A program made the translations under genes and the position numbers. Shown piece after piece: positions 20,900-33,000 of a DNA stretch of 64,000 nt. The number at the start of each line of letters is the position of its first letter. Position 1 is the first letter of the stretch. The stretch covers positions 2,232,001-2,296,000 of the forward strand of contig NC_060023.1 in the NCBI RefSeq assembly GCF_021134715.1, in the 5' to 3' direction. The notes below the pieces were generated by a model, which did not search any database, was not told the origin of the DNA, and was given only the letters and a program-made list of their open reading frames with translations. This stretch comes from Daphnia pulex. Its lineage: Eukaryota > Arthropoda > Branchiopoda > Diplostraca > Daphniidae.

Positions 20900-22555
20900 T
20901 CATTCAAAAATTCAGTTCTGTGTGTGTCGCTTTCCCCATTTAATTGGCTCTCCTCATGTGCAGTTTGTTGTGATTACCTGTCCCAAAATCTAGACAATCT
21001 GTTAAAATCAGAAGATCTTGTTTTGTCAGGAAGGGCCGAATTTTGTGAAACGGTTGGGCAATGCTGCCATTCACCCTATTCCTCCCGTCTTCTCCCTCCC
21101 CCTCCCCCTTTTCTGGGTGGACGAGATGAATCTCCCCTTACTGATGACCAGTGTACGTTTGCCGCTCGAGTTAAATACGACATTCTTATCGCTCTCCCTT
21201 TTGCCCCACAAGACCGACTTTTACAGATTATTGAAATTTGTCGCAAGGCATGGGTTGCGAAAGCGGTTTCTCTAAGAGAAGTGTCGACAATTTTGGGTAA
21301 TCTGGCCCAGGTGATTCAAGCGATTCCCTTCCCACATGGCCATTATCAGTGCATACAGCGGCATTTTTTTAGGGAATCGGCTCGTGCTGATAGGGATCTG
21401 TCGGCCCTTATTTTTCTAGACAGAGAATCTAATTTTTATTTGGATTGGTGGGCATCCAATGTTGAATCGGCGAATGGTACGCCTCTTTCTACTTAAAAGC
21501 CGGATCTCATAATTTTTTTCCGACGCCTCCCTCTCAGGATGGAGCGCGTCCCTAAATGACGCGTTGGAAAAAGGGCCTTGAACTGGCCGGGATCGATATC
21601 GCCACATCAATAAGTTGGAGCTGCTTGCAGCCCGTGAACAAGTCAGGCGGATCAAGGTCGAAGGCCCTGTACCGGATTAGCGCAGAGATCGTTTCGTGGA
21701 GTGAATCGCAGTCGATTGCTATTAATGTCGTTTATCTTCCCGGTTCCTAAAATATACATGCAGATTGCCTGTCAAGAGCCCCGCCGGACTCAGCAACTGG
21801 ATGATGAGTCCAGCCGTATTAGAACACCTAAGAACTCGTTTGAGCCTCAAGGTGGACCTGTTTGCCTCGTTATGGAACAGACAGATGGACCGATCCGTTA
21901 ACTGTCATCCGTACGCGTTATCAGTAGACATACGCATTCCCGCCATTTTGTTTGATTCAGAAATGTCTGACCAAGATATGGAGGGAGCAGGCAGAGCTGT
22001 CGCTGGTGACCCCTTATTGGTCGGCACAGTCATGTTCATTGTCGCCACTGGAGCTGACGTGCGAACTAGCGTTGATTCTTCCGAGGGAGAAGCTTCTGTT
22101 GGGCTTCAGGTGTTCGTTTGTGTTTGTGTTGGGGTTCAGGGCCAACAACATCCGCTTGCGTAATCGATCCTGCTAATCGCCTGGCGGTTGTCATGAATCA
22201 AATGGAAAGCAGCGGCCTTTGCGACCAAGTGGTCAAACTTATCCTGGGCGGAGTAAGCAACTCCACATCAGCTGCTTACCAATCCGCTTGGAGAGGTTGG
22301 TATAGTTGGTATATTCGACAAGGAGTGGATCCCATTTCTCCACTTTTATTTAAGGCACTGGAATTTTTGTCATGGCTGGTGGGCGAGGGGAAAGCCTATA
22401 GGACGGTTAACGTCTCCCACTCTTTGCTTTCTCTACTTTGGGTAAGATCGACGGCGTTGACATAGGTAAACACCCTCTCGTGGTTAAATTAATAAAAGGA
22501 GCCTACAACAAAAAGCCGCCGCCCCAAAGTATGCAGGTTTTTGGGATGTAAACTT
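20900..22555 (+). mobile_element. DIRS-like retrotransposon remnant (RT/RNase H tail and tyrosine recombinase start)
   Basis: At 21190-21500 the segment SLREVSTILGNLAQVIQAIP...HYQCIQRHFF and LDWWASNV matches the thumb region following reverse transcriptase in DIRS-type elements. PDLIIFSDASLSGW (about 21498-21540) is the RNase H start. AINVVYLPGS...HADCLSR (21719-21778) and SLKVDLFASLWNRQMD are the usual RNase H end and linker. At 22180-22470, LILGGVSNSTSAAYQSAWRGW and GKAYRTVNVSHSLLSLL resemble the N-terminal domain of the DIRS tyrosine recombinase; PPPQSMQVF follows at about 22520. The recombinase catalytic half (the R-H-R-Y residues) is missing. Stops and shifts interrupt the frame in several places. 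Confidence 0.7.
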
Positions 22556-22771
22556 ATAGTTATAAATTATATAATCTCCTTGGGTCCTAACGATAGAATC
22601 TTGCTTTCGGGAAATCGGGGTTTGCCAACGGACGCTATCTTATCAGCATCTTATCAGCTGGAAATGGGAACCCACATTTACAGGTTTTTACCATTGCTCA
22701 ACTGCGTGTGTATCGGTAGCAAGCGCTTTGCATATGGGTCGTTAGACCATCATTTCTGTATGCTGTAAAGT

Positions 22772-22895
22772 CACCTATATGAATCCAGGTCGAGCCACTT
22801 GTAGGCAATTATCTCATTACTCGAGGTCGCTAACTAGCGACAGAAGGGTTATTGTGATTGCCGTTCAAGTGGCGAGATCTGGATCCATATAGGTG
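22772..22895. repeat. 38-bp imperfect inverted repeat downstream of the DIRS-like remnant
   Basis: Left arm 22772-22809 (CACCTATATGAATCCAGG...CAAT) pairs with right arm 22857-22895 (ATTGCC...GGATCCATATAGGTG) with a few mismatches and a 47-bp loop. It could be an internal complementary region or terminal repeat of the adjacent DIRS-like element, or an independent foldback. Confidence 0.5.
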
Positions 22896-23903
22896 TTGAC
22901 CTACATCTGATTCAAAGCAGTGTAGCAATGGTAGCAATGGCAGTCATCTCAGGCCCTCAGGAACTACGCCCCTTAGACCAATGAGGATTTCAAATAGACA
23001 TATCGTGTTTTTACACGAAAACTTTGTCAATTTCAAATAGTTCTGTGGCTATCCGAAGTTCGTTTGGTTTTTTACAATTTTTCCACTTTTTATTTCAGAG
23101 TTGATTGGTGTTTCTTTACCAATGGCTATATTTGTAATAGACTATAGCAACAGTGGAGAAATAGATGGCGAATAACTGTGCGAACTCAGCGGTTATCGCT
23201 GCTGAAGCTAGAGAAGATATAACGGCAATGAATTACAAGTATGATGATTTGATTTTGATGAATTTCATTTTATGTACAGTCATGCCCTTTGACGCTTTTA
23301 AAAAGAAAGGAAAAAAATGCAAATTTTGCAAACCAAAACTCTAACAGCCAATCCTTCTCCAAATCCAAGTCTCCGATAAGTTATCCACGACGCCAATCCA
23401 AGCTCATACAACCTAAAAATCCAATCCAGTGAAACTTATCTTCCCCGTAAAGTAAGACTAAGCTTCGCCTGAGTGAAAACTCAATTGTGTCTGTTACTTC
23501 CTTGTTCCTACGGGCACTGCAAATCTTCTAGAGATATTCTGGTTGTTTGTTAGAGTTCTGACATTTTTCTCCATGCCCTGAACTTCAGTCACCTTCGGAT
23601 TTTTGAGAATTTTGGGTGTTGACGTCCCGTACACTTCTGCAGTCACCTTAGGTATAGAAAAGGTCACTTTCAGTTGAGACCCCGTCAATGAATCGGATGG
23701 ATATGACTCAACTTTGCGGTATCTTTTGGTAGTTTCTTTACGCTTGAATCGGTCGAATTCTGAACTTCGCACTTGACTTTGAAAATAACACTTGACAAGG
23801 TAAAAATCTGGTTTATTTGTGTGTATAAATTCAAACTAAGCAGAGATTTATATTATAGGATACCACTTCCGGAGCTTTCTGTCCGGTTGTCACGAAATAA
23901 ACT

Positions 23904-24626
23904 CGCAAACAAGATTTGGTGGAAATTGCAGAGTTCACTGTGTCGGAGCATCCGGATTGTCCACCAAAATTTCCTGATGCTGTAAAGAAGAAGTTTGGCA
24001 ATTTTGAGCAAGAAGCCTGTCACATAATTCACAGTCATAGGGCTGCATTGAGCGAGAAAGGTAGCCTCTCCATTTCACCCATAACAATCTAAATATCGTA
24101 GCTATTTTATAGCCATTTGTTTCATTTTGATATCAACAAGTGGTGGCCCATAAACTGTCCCACTGAATCCTTTGCACCAAAAGTATTAGGAGCAATATTT
24201 GGGCATGGACAATCCTTGTGTCGCAGCAACCACTGGATTGTATCCCTGATTCAATTCCGCGAATTAGAATCCCATTGTCAATTAATTGGAATGATTCAAT
24301 TCCTCAATCGAAGATAATAAATATTGACTAATATAATAAAAAATTGTATAACAGGGCGCAATGGACACCGAAGCAGCTGATGAATTGCTCAATGATCCAG
24401 AGAAGGAAGTGTTTGAGAACATGTTGGGCAGGCAGCCAGATGAAAATGATAAAACTGACCTTATTCAAATGGTTTATGAGTAGTCGGAGGATTTTTAGTA
24501 TATATTATCATTCAGAAATGATTTTAAAACATGATTTATACATCCATTGATTCATTTTTTAGCCATATGGTGGCTGATAAGAGTAACGATGGAGATGGGC
24601 CAAGATTTTCTGATGAAGAAGAATAA
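23904..24626 (+). CDS. Unrecognised gene fragment with acidic C-terminus
   Basis: Exon-like 23904-24060 reads RKQDLVEIAEFTVSEHPDCP...SHRAALSEK and ends at a GTAGCC donor. A second exon begins after TATAACAG at 24355 and contains MDTEAADELLNDPEKEVFEN; its donor GTAGTC is at 24480. A third (24563-24626) starts after TTTTTTAG and restores the frame: QMVYD-HMVADKSNDGDGPRFSDEEE then TAA. The second and third exons join cleanly in phase. The link to the first is not certain, because a TAA lies two codons before its open part. The family is unknown. The start codon is not identified. Confidence 0.4.
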
Positions 24627-26649
24627 TTTCGTCCAACTATCAACAACGCTCTAGCCAACACTACGCCGGAAGAGTCTTTCGATTTATGGGCCAAAAAGAA
24701 TACGCTAATGCGTTCATCTTGCGCCATTTCCGTTTATTCCAGTGGCCAAACGACCCCTGCGACGAATTCGTCCCTTATTCATTCTATTTTGAATAACATT
24801 CCGAAACGCAATTTCAAAACCCTCAGGGAGACCAAGAACACTACTTAATTCAAGCTTTGTTCTAAAAGTGAGACGGCTGGCCATGCCCGCATGTTGGAGA
24901 CACGCTTGCGATTACTCTCTGCTGCCATGGAGGTGCGTGATAAGTAGAAAAATCCAATGACTGCTGCCGGAATCCAAAAAGACCTGAAAGACATTATCTT
25001 TAATCCGCATTCGATTCTCATTATTGTCTTTTTTGTTCGCAGTGCGTGTGCAAATATAATTAATGATTGGCAAGATCAACGCAAAGAAATCAATGGCAAA
25101 ATTTTTATTATTTCTTCATTACTTGACACTGAACTTTGTCCGAAATATTAGCTTAATCGTCAACAAATTCACCGATAAAGTTGTTTGGGATATCCATGTT
25201 TGCAGTAGAAACAACTAGCAGCAGACACAATGGCTATTTTGTAAACAAATGGAGCGAACGTTGCCATACATTGAATTGAATCCTCCTCTTTTTACCTCAC
25301 TTTCTACTTTCTCTTTATTGACTTTATTAACTCCATATTCTACTTCATTTTTTCCCTTTTGCCCCATTACCCCCGTCATCCTTAAAATGATTTTATCTTC
25401 ATCGTCACCTTCGTCTTCATCGTTCATATCATCGTCCCAATTAGTAGTCTTTCGAATCATATTCCGACTCGTTCCCAAATTTTATCATCACCTGTCCGAG
25501 TTCCAAACCCACAATCCGCCCAGTCACGATCCTCGTAATTTTCTAAAATAAAATAAGGTTCGTTTCATCATCGTCCCGATCATCGCCATTATCACTTCCA
25601 CACCAGAAATTAGGATTTAGGAAAAAAATCGAACTAATTTACTTAAGTATACATTTAGGCAGGCCGTAACTCAGGTATAAGTAGAAATAAATCAAAAGGA
25701 ACAAAAATGGCGTCCAGTTAATAAAAAAAAATCATTGAAAGGAACTCTACCTCTTGGACAAACAGAGGGATTCCCTGATTTTGAAATCGAAGTGTAGTGA
25801 GGCATTCTAAACAGAAAGAGTTACTGCAATACACGAGGTGATCTATATGATGACATATTACGCAATGTAAATATTGGTGATCTCATACCTTGGTAACGGT
25901 ACAGGATCATCGGTACGAGATTGGAGCCTCCAAGCAGTCAGTACTAGATTATCGGCTCTAGACAGAAGAAATCACAATCATAATTCTTGGTCGAATAAAA
26001 GCTACTACTCTAAACCAACCGCTCGGTATGGCTCCAAGACACTTAATTAAATCTGAGGGAAACTGGCCTGTTTTCTATACGTTGGGGGGATGTAAGCGCT
26101 GTACTAGAAATTGGATCTAGTTGCGACAACACTATATCTTGTTAAACTTTTTGATTTGGAAGCTCTTGAATTGGATTTTGTTCTTCCGTAACAACTTCAT
26201 CAAGGGGTGAATTTCCGATATCCTGTCTTTCGCGAAAGTTGTGGAGTTCTTCTTGAATAATAGGTTGCCCCCGGCGATGTCATTAGGTTCTTTCGACGAG
26301 TAAAAATTTTGAGATTAGCACAGATAATAAAGCTCACTTGCTAATTTATGCAAATTTTCCGTATGCAGTATACCGAAAGTGTTCTTGAACTGTTGGTAAA
26401 ACTGTAGGTGTTTAAACTTTTTCTTCCACGCCTTCTGATATGTTATGGTTGATTTCGACAAATATGCAGGCTAATCAACAACGAGTAAAGGTGGTGCGTA
26501 ACCTTCTTGGTCTAAAGCCCGTTGAAACATGGCATTGAGTTGTATTTGTAGTTGATGGTCCTGAAAAAGAGAACCATAAAATGTGTGCCCACTTTAAAAT
26601 ATTTATTTTCTATTCAAAAGCCCTTATACCTGGATTCTGTCATTTGTTA
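24627..26649. other. Low-complexity and unassigned sequence
   Basis: A serine/TC-rich tract at 25380-25445 gives overlapping open frames on both strands. A frame following 24627 (RPTINNALANTTPEESFDLW) may be a relic of the preceding gene. No function is supported. Confidence 0.3.
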
Positions 26650-26905
26650 AGTCTGATTCAAATTCTTTTGAAGGAAACCTCTAGAAATTCTGGAATTAAT
26701 TCATCCGATTTCTTTTTGCCGTATCCTAGAAGATGCGTGCTTGTTATCGGACACCGCTCACATCTCCACGGGTAGCATGGTTAAAATTCACAGGTTAAGC
26801 TGCCTCAATTTTTTGTAGAGTTTTTATTTCAATGTAGAAATAAAATACAGTGTTTCTAATTTGTTTATTAATTTTGATTGACGACGCTAAAAATGTATTT
26901 ACTTA
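26650..26905 (-). repeat. Diverged relic related to 40760-41020
   Basis: Shared words in the same order include CAAATTCTTTTGA, AACCTCTAGAAA, TAGAA...ACGTGCTTGT-like text, GCTGCCTC and ATTTGTTTATTAATTT, all also found at 40760-41020. Similarity is clear but weak, so the copies are old. The minus strand has coding-like fragments in the other copy (MEAAESVMFNFTIHVRE). The family is unknown. Confidence 0.4.
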
Positions 26906-28268
26906 CAGGAAAAAATCCAGAATCAATTCAAGCGACATCCATGCATTCTTTGATTCAATTTTCGGTTGTATAATTCCAGATGATTGTTGGTTAGTCTATG
27001 ATCATTTTGATTTCGAAATCGATAAGGTCCAATTTGGTCGAACCAAAATCTTTGCACGTATGAAAAGAAAAGTCAATGGCGTCCACAGCATCTGCTTCGA
27101 ACGCAAGGTCTTCTATTATTATTTCCCCAAGGATTTTAAGACCTAAAAATATTTAACCGAAAAAAAATTATGGCTCATATTATGTGTAAAGCATTTAATG
27201 TTTTTTTTTTAATGATAACATTTATAAATATTTAAAAAATCTGACTTATGTTTTCTTGTCAGTGATAAAAGTAGCACGCCCTTACCTGATGGCAATTTGA
27301 AAACTGAGATGTCATTGCTGAAAGAATGGCTGCAATCGTAAATCATCAGAATGGATTCTAGCGAAACACAATTTCTTTCCGCCGTAAGAAGCGATGACAA
27401 TATATTAATAAAAAGCTGTGACTCAATAAAAAATACATAAATTTCATCTCGATGTTACCTACCAACCGGGGAATTGAGGCCTTGCTAAATAACAAATACA
27501 AATATTTAATTCAAACTGGCGATCAAGGTTTCAAATTGAAGTAATAAACAAAGGGGAAAAAATAGGGAATAACAATGGTTGATTTCAGCTTTGCAAATAT
27601 AGCTTGTTTTTTAATTTTCTTTACGTTTGCCTATGCTTCTGCTAGCAAAAGGTTTTCAATCGTTTTCAATCGTTTCTTCCAAAGTAGCGGTAACAAAATG
27701 ACATTTGAAATTGTTTTGTTGGTATTCAATGTTTTCTGCTGGTACATTTGAGCAATCAGTTAAAAAACAAAGACAACCAGCAAAAACAAGTATCATAAAA
27801 AATTATAACATTTGATGAAGTAAAGGAATTATTACATATTCTATTTCGGCATCATCATCACTGTTAAAAAGGTTACCGATTATCAGTAGTTTGGTATCAA
27901 TGAAAATCAAGGATAGGTACCAAAATTTGGAAAACGGTGATTAAAAATTTAAAAGTAACCGAAAGAGACAAATTGGTAGTTTTTAAACCTCTAATTTGAT
28001 TTCGAGGATAATAATGCACGATTTTCGTAATTGTTTTTCTTCGCTGGGCTTGGAACTTATAGATATTTGTAAACCTTTAGATTTAGTAAATGAGTTTTTA
28101 TAATAATTTTGTATGTAGGGAACTAGGTTACACAACTGTTGCTATTATAGACAATTAATAGAATATATTGGATGAATAATACTATTGCTGTGATCAATTA
28201 ACACTATATGGGCCTACTTAGCATGTAGCATACAACATCAGTGTTAAGTTCAGGTTTTCCTATAAATA
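26906..28268. other. Unassigned AT-rich stretch
   Basis: A plus-strand frame to 27146 (IDKVQFGRTKIFARMKRKV) is not recognised. Elsewhere only short AT-rich repeats are seen. Confidence 0.3.
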
Positions 28269-28548
28269 TACAGTCATGCTTGAAAGTTTCTTTAGCAGGC
28301 AAATGGCTCTATTTGTTTTAATTTTCAATTGACGGAGGGTATAGCATAGGAAGATCACTTAACCTCTAATTTTTGTTCTTTCTGGTGGGAAAGTTGAAAG
28401 AAAAAAAGGGGGAGAAGAAAAGAATGGAAAAGCACAAAATAAATCCAAAAAGGGGGAAAGGTGTGCTTTTCAGTATAACTTCCGTCAATTTAAAATTGAA
28501 ACATATATAGCCATTAGCCTGCTAAAGAAACTTTCAAGTATGACTGTA
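28269..28548. mobile_element. Tc1/mariner-type miniature element, 280 bp, with about 65-bp inverted ends
   Basis: The element starts TACAGTCATGCTTGAAAGTT and ends with its complement ...ACTTTCAAGTATGACTGTA. TA dinucleotides flank both sides (28267-28268 and 28549-28550). The inverted arms run about 65 bp (to about 28335 on the left and from about 28483 on the right) with scattered mismatches. TA target sites and TACAGTCAT ends are typical of Tc1/mariner. No transposase is present. Confidence 0.8.
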
Positions 28549-29724
28549 TATATTGAATCTACAACTATATATAATTCATTTTAAGTTTTACTCATTTGTG
28601 TACCAGCTTGGGGTTCTTTAGGTCTTAGATTTAAACCGTACTGGAGACACACTTTTGTTTCCTTTTTATATTAATTTCTTACACAAAAATATAAGGGACA
28701 CAGACATAGCAGAACTATGTCGGAATCATGTGTGTCATTTCCGATGTCTACACGACATACTTTTCTTCTAGGTACATCACTGAATCACAACACATTAACG
28801 ACATTTGAACGATAGTCGGGTGCCACCTGGACAGGACAACCATGGCTGTATAGTGACTTGCTGTGAATTAGTCAGGCAGCTCTAGTTGTTACACAACCAA
28901 TAACAGTTTTGAAAAAATCTGCACATTTCGTTAAATGTTTCTGGTATGTAGAAATACAGACACAAAATTGTACGTTAACATGTCTTTCACAAAATATGAA
29001 TTGGTGGGTTCATCAACTTTATCAATAAAACTAAATAATAATTTATTTTCCTTCAGTAATTAACTAATTATTCTCTAGTACCGATCTCAGATCTGCAGCA
29101 TAATGTCACTTTCCTTTGCTTGGCGTTGAAGACACTTCGACATTGTAACCAAAACATTCATTTGATCAGTGCTCTTACAACACCTATCGCCCCATGGATA
29201 TCCAATATCTATGGATATCCAATATGTCCTTGTCCTATCTTTGTCTTTTCCTAGTCAGACAGCGTTTAGACATTCAAAATGTTTTTGACCATGGCCTTCA
29301 TTGGAAAAAGGACTCTTATCCTATGTTTTGAGTATTTAAACTAGGATTAAAAGATTTGGAATTGATTTCGTCCTCATGTGATATCCGCTGCAAATCCCTT
29401 GAAAGCGAAATCAGCACCAAACATTGTGCATTTATCTTTTCATTGAAAGGATATCCTCTGTATATGTTTAGGAATGATTCTCTTGTCTTAAATTAGCATC
29501 CCATTGATATCAAGGAACTACATTACAGACGTTCTTTTGACTTACACATTTATAAATAATATCGTTATGTCAGACGTTTTTTTTCTAAAGGGTTTTGAAC
29601 ATTTTTTCACAGAATTAAAAGTTGAAAAATTGTGTTGTATCATATAATAATGATGATCAGGATATTTGGTAGAGAGACAAAGGAATTTAGAATCAAAATT
29701 TTTAAACTGTTCCCCAAGGAGGTG
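28549..29724. other. AT-rich intergenic stretch
   Basis: A short direct duplication of TGGATATCCAATAT occurs at about 29194-29226. No gene is supported. Confidence 0.4.
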
Positions 29725-30125
29725 ATTAATACTATAAGGACCGGCACTGTTGCTCTGTGTGTTGGTCATCGCTTCTTGGTATTGTTTGTTGTTTGTTTTC
29801 CGGGGATTGTTTTCGTGGGTTGTCTTTCTTTTTACGCTGGAGTCTCTCGGGCGGCAGATCCGTCTCAGACTCACAAGAGCGCACCCGCTTCTCCTTTTGT
29901 TCGACTCAGTTCTCTTTTCTAGTGTGTAAAGCGTATATTAATCTACTGGTTATTGTGCCAGTAGTGGCGATTAGGCTCCTTGACTGTGTTTTCGACCAGC
30001 ATCGAGTTGCTTTTCCCCTATTGTGTACCAATCTCGCCGAGTTGTGTAGTCGGAATAAAAACTCCCGTGACAATATGTTGATCAGCCACACGAACGCAGA
30101 GCGGAGAATAATTCCACGAAGACGG
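29725..30125 (+). other. Possible solo LTR or promoter-like unique block
   Basis: This block is more GC-rich than its flanks and reads as non-coding (TC-rich run, then GGAATAAAAACTCCCGTGAC at about 30051). AATAAA here could be an LTR polyadenylation signal. I could not define ends or a target duplication, so the LTR idea is weak. Confidence 0.2.
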
Positions 30126-31679
30126 CGGTAGCAATCCCAAAATTACCTATCCCTTCGATGGAGTTACATGACGAAAACATATGTTAATTCGGTTTGATGG
30201 TAATTTCATTTTTTTTAAATTTTATTTTACATTAAGATAATAAATTTAATCTTTTATATAAGAATCGGATTATGAAAGCAGGTGTTGGCATAATATTTAA
30301 CAAACACCGTGAAAAGAACATTTCTAAATATCATGAGTCAACAAGTACGTGATTTGTGCAGGTGTTGTGAAAAACGGTTCCCAGAAACACAATCTCAGAG
30401 GCCCCTGTTTGACCAGTTTTTCGACGTCGTGTTCTCCCTTTTATCGGAATTGCTTGGGAACTGGTGGTTTGGTCCATCTTTGATGTTTTCATCGTTCTTC
30501 ATACATTACTTAATGTGTTATGAAATTTGTGTTTTTGCTTTGTTCTACTCCAAATATGACCATCACTGTACCCTAGTCTACTCTCTATGCCATAATATTA
30601 TTTTCTTTGTTTTCTTTTTTCCCTGGAAATACAATAAAGAGGCAACTATCAATATTGATAACGCCTCTGCAATTAAAAAAAATACATTACTTAAGGTAGG
30701 GTTTGAAATTATTTTATTCAAAAAATTATTAAAAAACGGCATTTTTAACCAGGTGAGAGAAATACAATAAAAATTGACAAAAACGTCGTCGCGGCAGAGA
30801 TGCTGAACATACCGCAACAGGAATAATTCTGTGATGGGTTCATTCTTTAATTTAACATTTCAATTCTCATAATTAAATCTCTCATAACACGACAAGAGTA
30901 AAATGGCAAATTTAAAATATAACAGTATTATAAAATCCATGTCGCCCAAGTAATCCTCGTCTCCTATGAGGTATGGATCCAATTCAACGTAATCATGTTA
31001 AATATTTTGTTATACGCTGCATAATCTACACACCATTTTTTAATTTGCTAGTGTATAAATTAAAACGATTCTTTATTTTTAGGAATTTTTTTACGTTTAA
31101 CGAGGTAAGTTGGAAGAGAACGGTTGCTTTCTAGGACAGCCATTACTCCTGATTTAAGAACAAATTTATACTTTTTCCTGCAAAAAAAATCCGAGGGGCC
31201 ATCTAGTTACGAATTTTTTAAATTTAATCTGGGGCCGTTGCGGATTGAGCTTCGATACTGAACATGATGATACTAAGGAGAATTATGCCAACTTTCGAAG
31301 ATCGGATTCCTTGTTCTAAATTTGAGTGTCCAAATTTGTTTTACAGTCACTACGGGTATTATTAAAGATTGATTTAACATCGTAAAATTATGTTTTTTTG
31401 TCAGTGGAAATACATTTTTAGAATGTGGCAATTGGTCTTAAAACTTGCAGAATAATTCCCGTACTTGGTAAATTTGTACGATGGCTCTAAAATTAGTCCA
31501 AAATGAATAATTATTAAAATTTCATTACCCCAGATTTAAAAGAAATTTTGTATTTTTTCCTGAAAAAATCCAAGGGCTACATTTAAAAAAGGGCTATCTT
31601 ATTAGTTATTACGTATTTTTTTGCTAAATTATTTTTAGATTGAAGATTTTATTCCTATTTCTAAATTTGAGTTTCCCCA
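30126..31679. other. AT-rich stretch with short unassigned frame
   Basis: From 30333 a frame begins MSQQVRDLCRCCEKRFPETQ, loosely resembling the start of a ZAD zinc-finger protein (LCRCC), but it runs out into hydrophobic AT-rich sequence. The phrase TTACAGTCA...TTAACG...TTGATTTAACA recurs at about 31340 and 31684, suggesting decayed repeats. Confidence 0.25.
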
Positions 31680-33000
31680 TTTTTACAGTCATATGATACA
31701 GGTATGATTTATTAACGATTGATTTAACACGTAAAAAAAATTACATTTTATTTTATATACAGGTGTGATCAAAGGAAACTTATCATTCATGTTCGAAAGA
31801 GATGACGTTATAACTGCATTTTTGTGTCAAGTGGGTTTATAGTTTTTGGTTTTGTGGTGCAGTTAAAATTTGTTGGAGCACCTAGGTGGGCATGGATATA
31901 CGATTTCGGGGTCTGAAGGCCATTTCGTGGACGAAGATTTTGTCTTGAGCCTTTCCGTCAAATTCGATGGCTACGGTGGGAGAAAAACAGTGTTGACAAA
32001 TTGGGGGTGATAAATTCCGACACACTCCCAGCCCGGAATTGTTTGTACTTCCACCGAGTCCTAGATCCGTTGTTCGGCAATGATAGGTGCTTTATATCGG
32101 ATATCTTGTAGAATGTGAAATGTTCGATTTGGGAGGGGTTTGAGTGTTTGAAGGGGCTTGGAGCGTCTCTGTAACCTCCAGCGGATATAGTGTTTTTACG
32201 AAACGATTTATTTTTCTTTTCGCGGTACGAATTTGGGCTGCTCGGGTTTCCTCGTACGCGCTGGCGGTAAGGCTTTCAATCATGGCTAGCTTCCAGTTCC
32301 TTCTAGGTCTTTCGTTGTGAACAAGAACAACGTCGCCAACCTTGATGGTGGGAGAAACCTTTCTTGCAAGAAATTTGGCGTTCCTTAAGACTGGTTTAAT
32401 AGTTCTTTTGCCAACGGGACCAGAAAGATTAAAGAATTATATGGTGAATGCCAAACATGTTGAAAGATGAGAAGGCTTTTCACCGAAGGTGGGATCTAGC
32501 AGCCCTTCTTCGACAGCTGGATGATGTAAGAGTGGAGTAAGACGATCCTCGTACAGCAGGTGAGATGGTGTGAGAGCTTGAGGTTAATTTAAATCTGACT
32601 TCACATACGTTAACGGGTGGTCATTGAAATTGGCCTTAAGTTTGGTGACGATAGTGTGGAAATCATAAATTTGAGTTTTGTGCGGCCAAGCTACTTGGGG
32701 ATTCTTTGGTTAGACTGACGAGGCTTTCCCAAAAGCAACTATACCAGGGGCCACGCTTCGAGAGAAAACGCCACTCCGTCTGAAAGTCGGAAAGGTATTA
32801 ATTGTTTCGCACTACATGCGTCAACAACTTTTTCGCTGTATTTAATTTTAGGCAAGTTTCTAAAAGCCTCGGTATTGCCAAAGTCCTTTCCGCTACAAGC
32901 ATGGTGAGACTAGTGCCGTTTTTCGTAAACGATGGACTTATTTGCGCGTCGTGCAATCGACGCGTGTAAAAATTGGAGTATTCGAAAAACGCGACTTGCT
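31680..33000 (-). mobile_element. BEL/Pao retrotransposon remnant, integrase C-terminal region
   Basis: On the minus strand 32440-32092 reads GKRTIKPVLRNAKFLARKV, SPTIKVGDVVLVHNERPRRN, WKLAMIESLTAS and RAAQIRTAKRKINRFVKTLYP. That is the C-terminal domain that follows the integrase core in BEL/Pao elements. Upstream (32520-32990) are broken pieces of the same region, such as LTPSHLLYEDRL and a shifted PWYSCFWE/LVSLTK stretch. Downstream, 31680-31940 shares words with 41170-41830 (GGTATGATTTATTAA; GGTGTGATCAA; CTACGGTGGGA). Stops and shifts are frequent; the copy is dead. Confidence 0.65.

Noticed and set aside
25215..25551. Overlapping 87- and 100-codon frames on both strands
   Set aside because: They arise from a TC/GA-rich low-complexity tract; no domain, and each is the shadow of the other.
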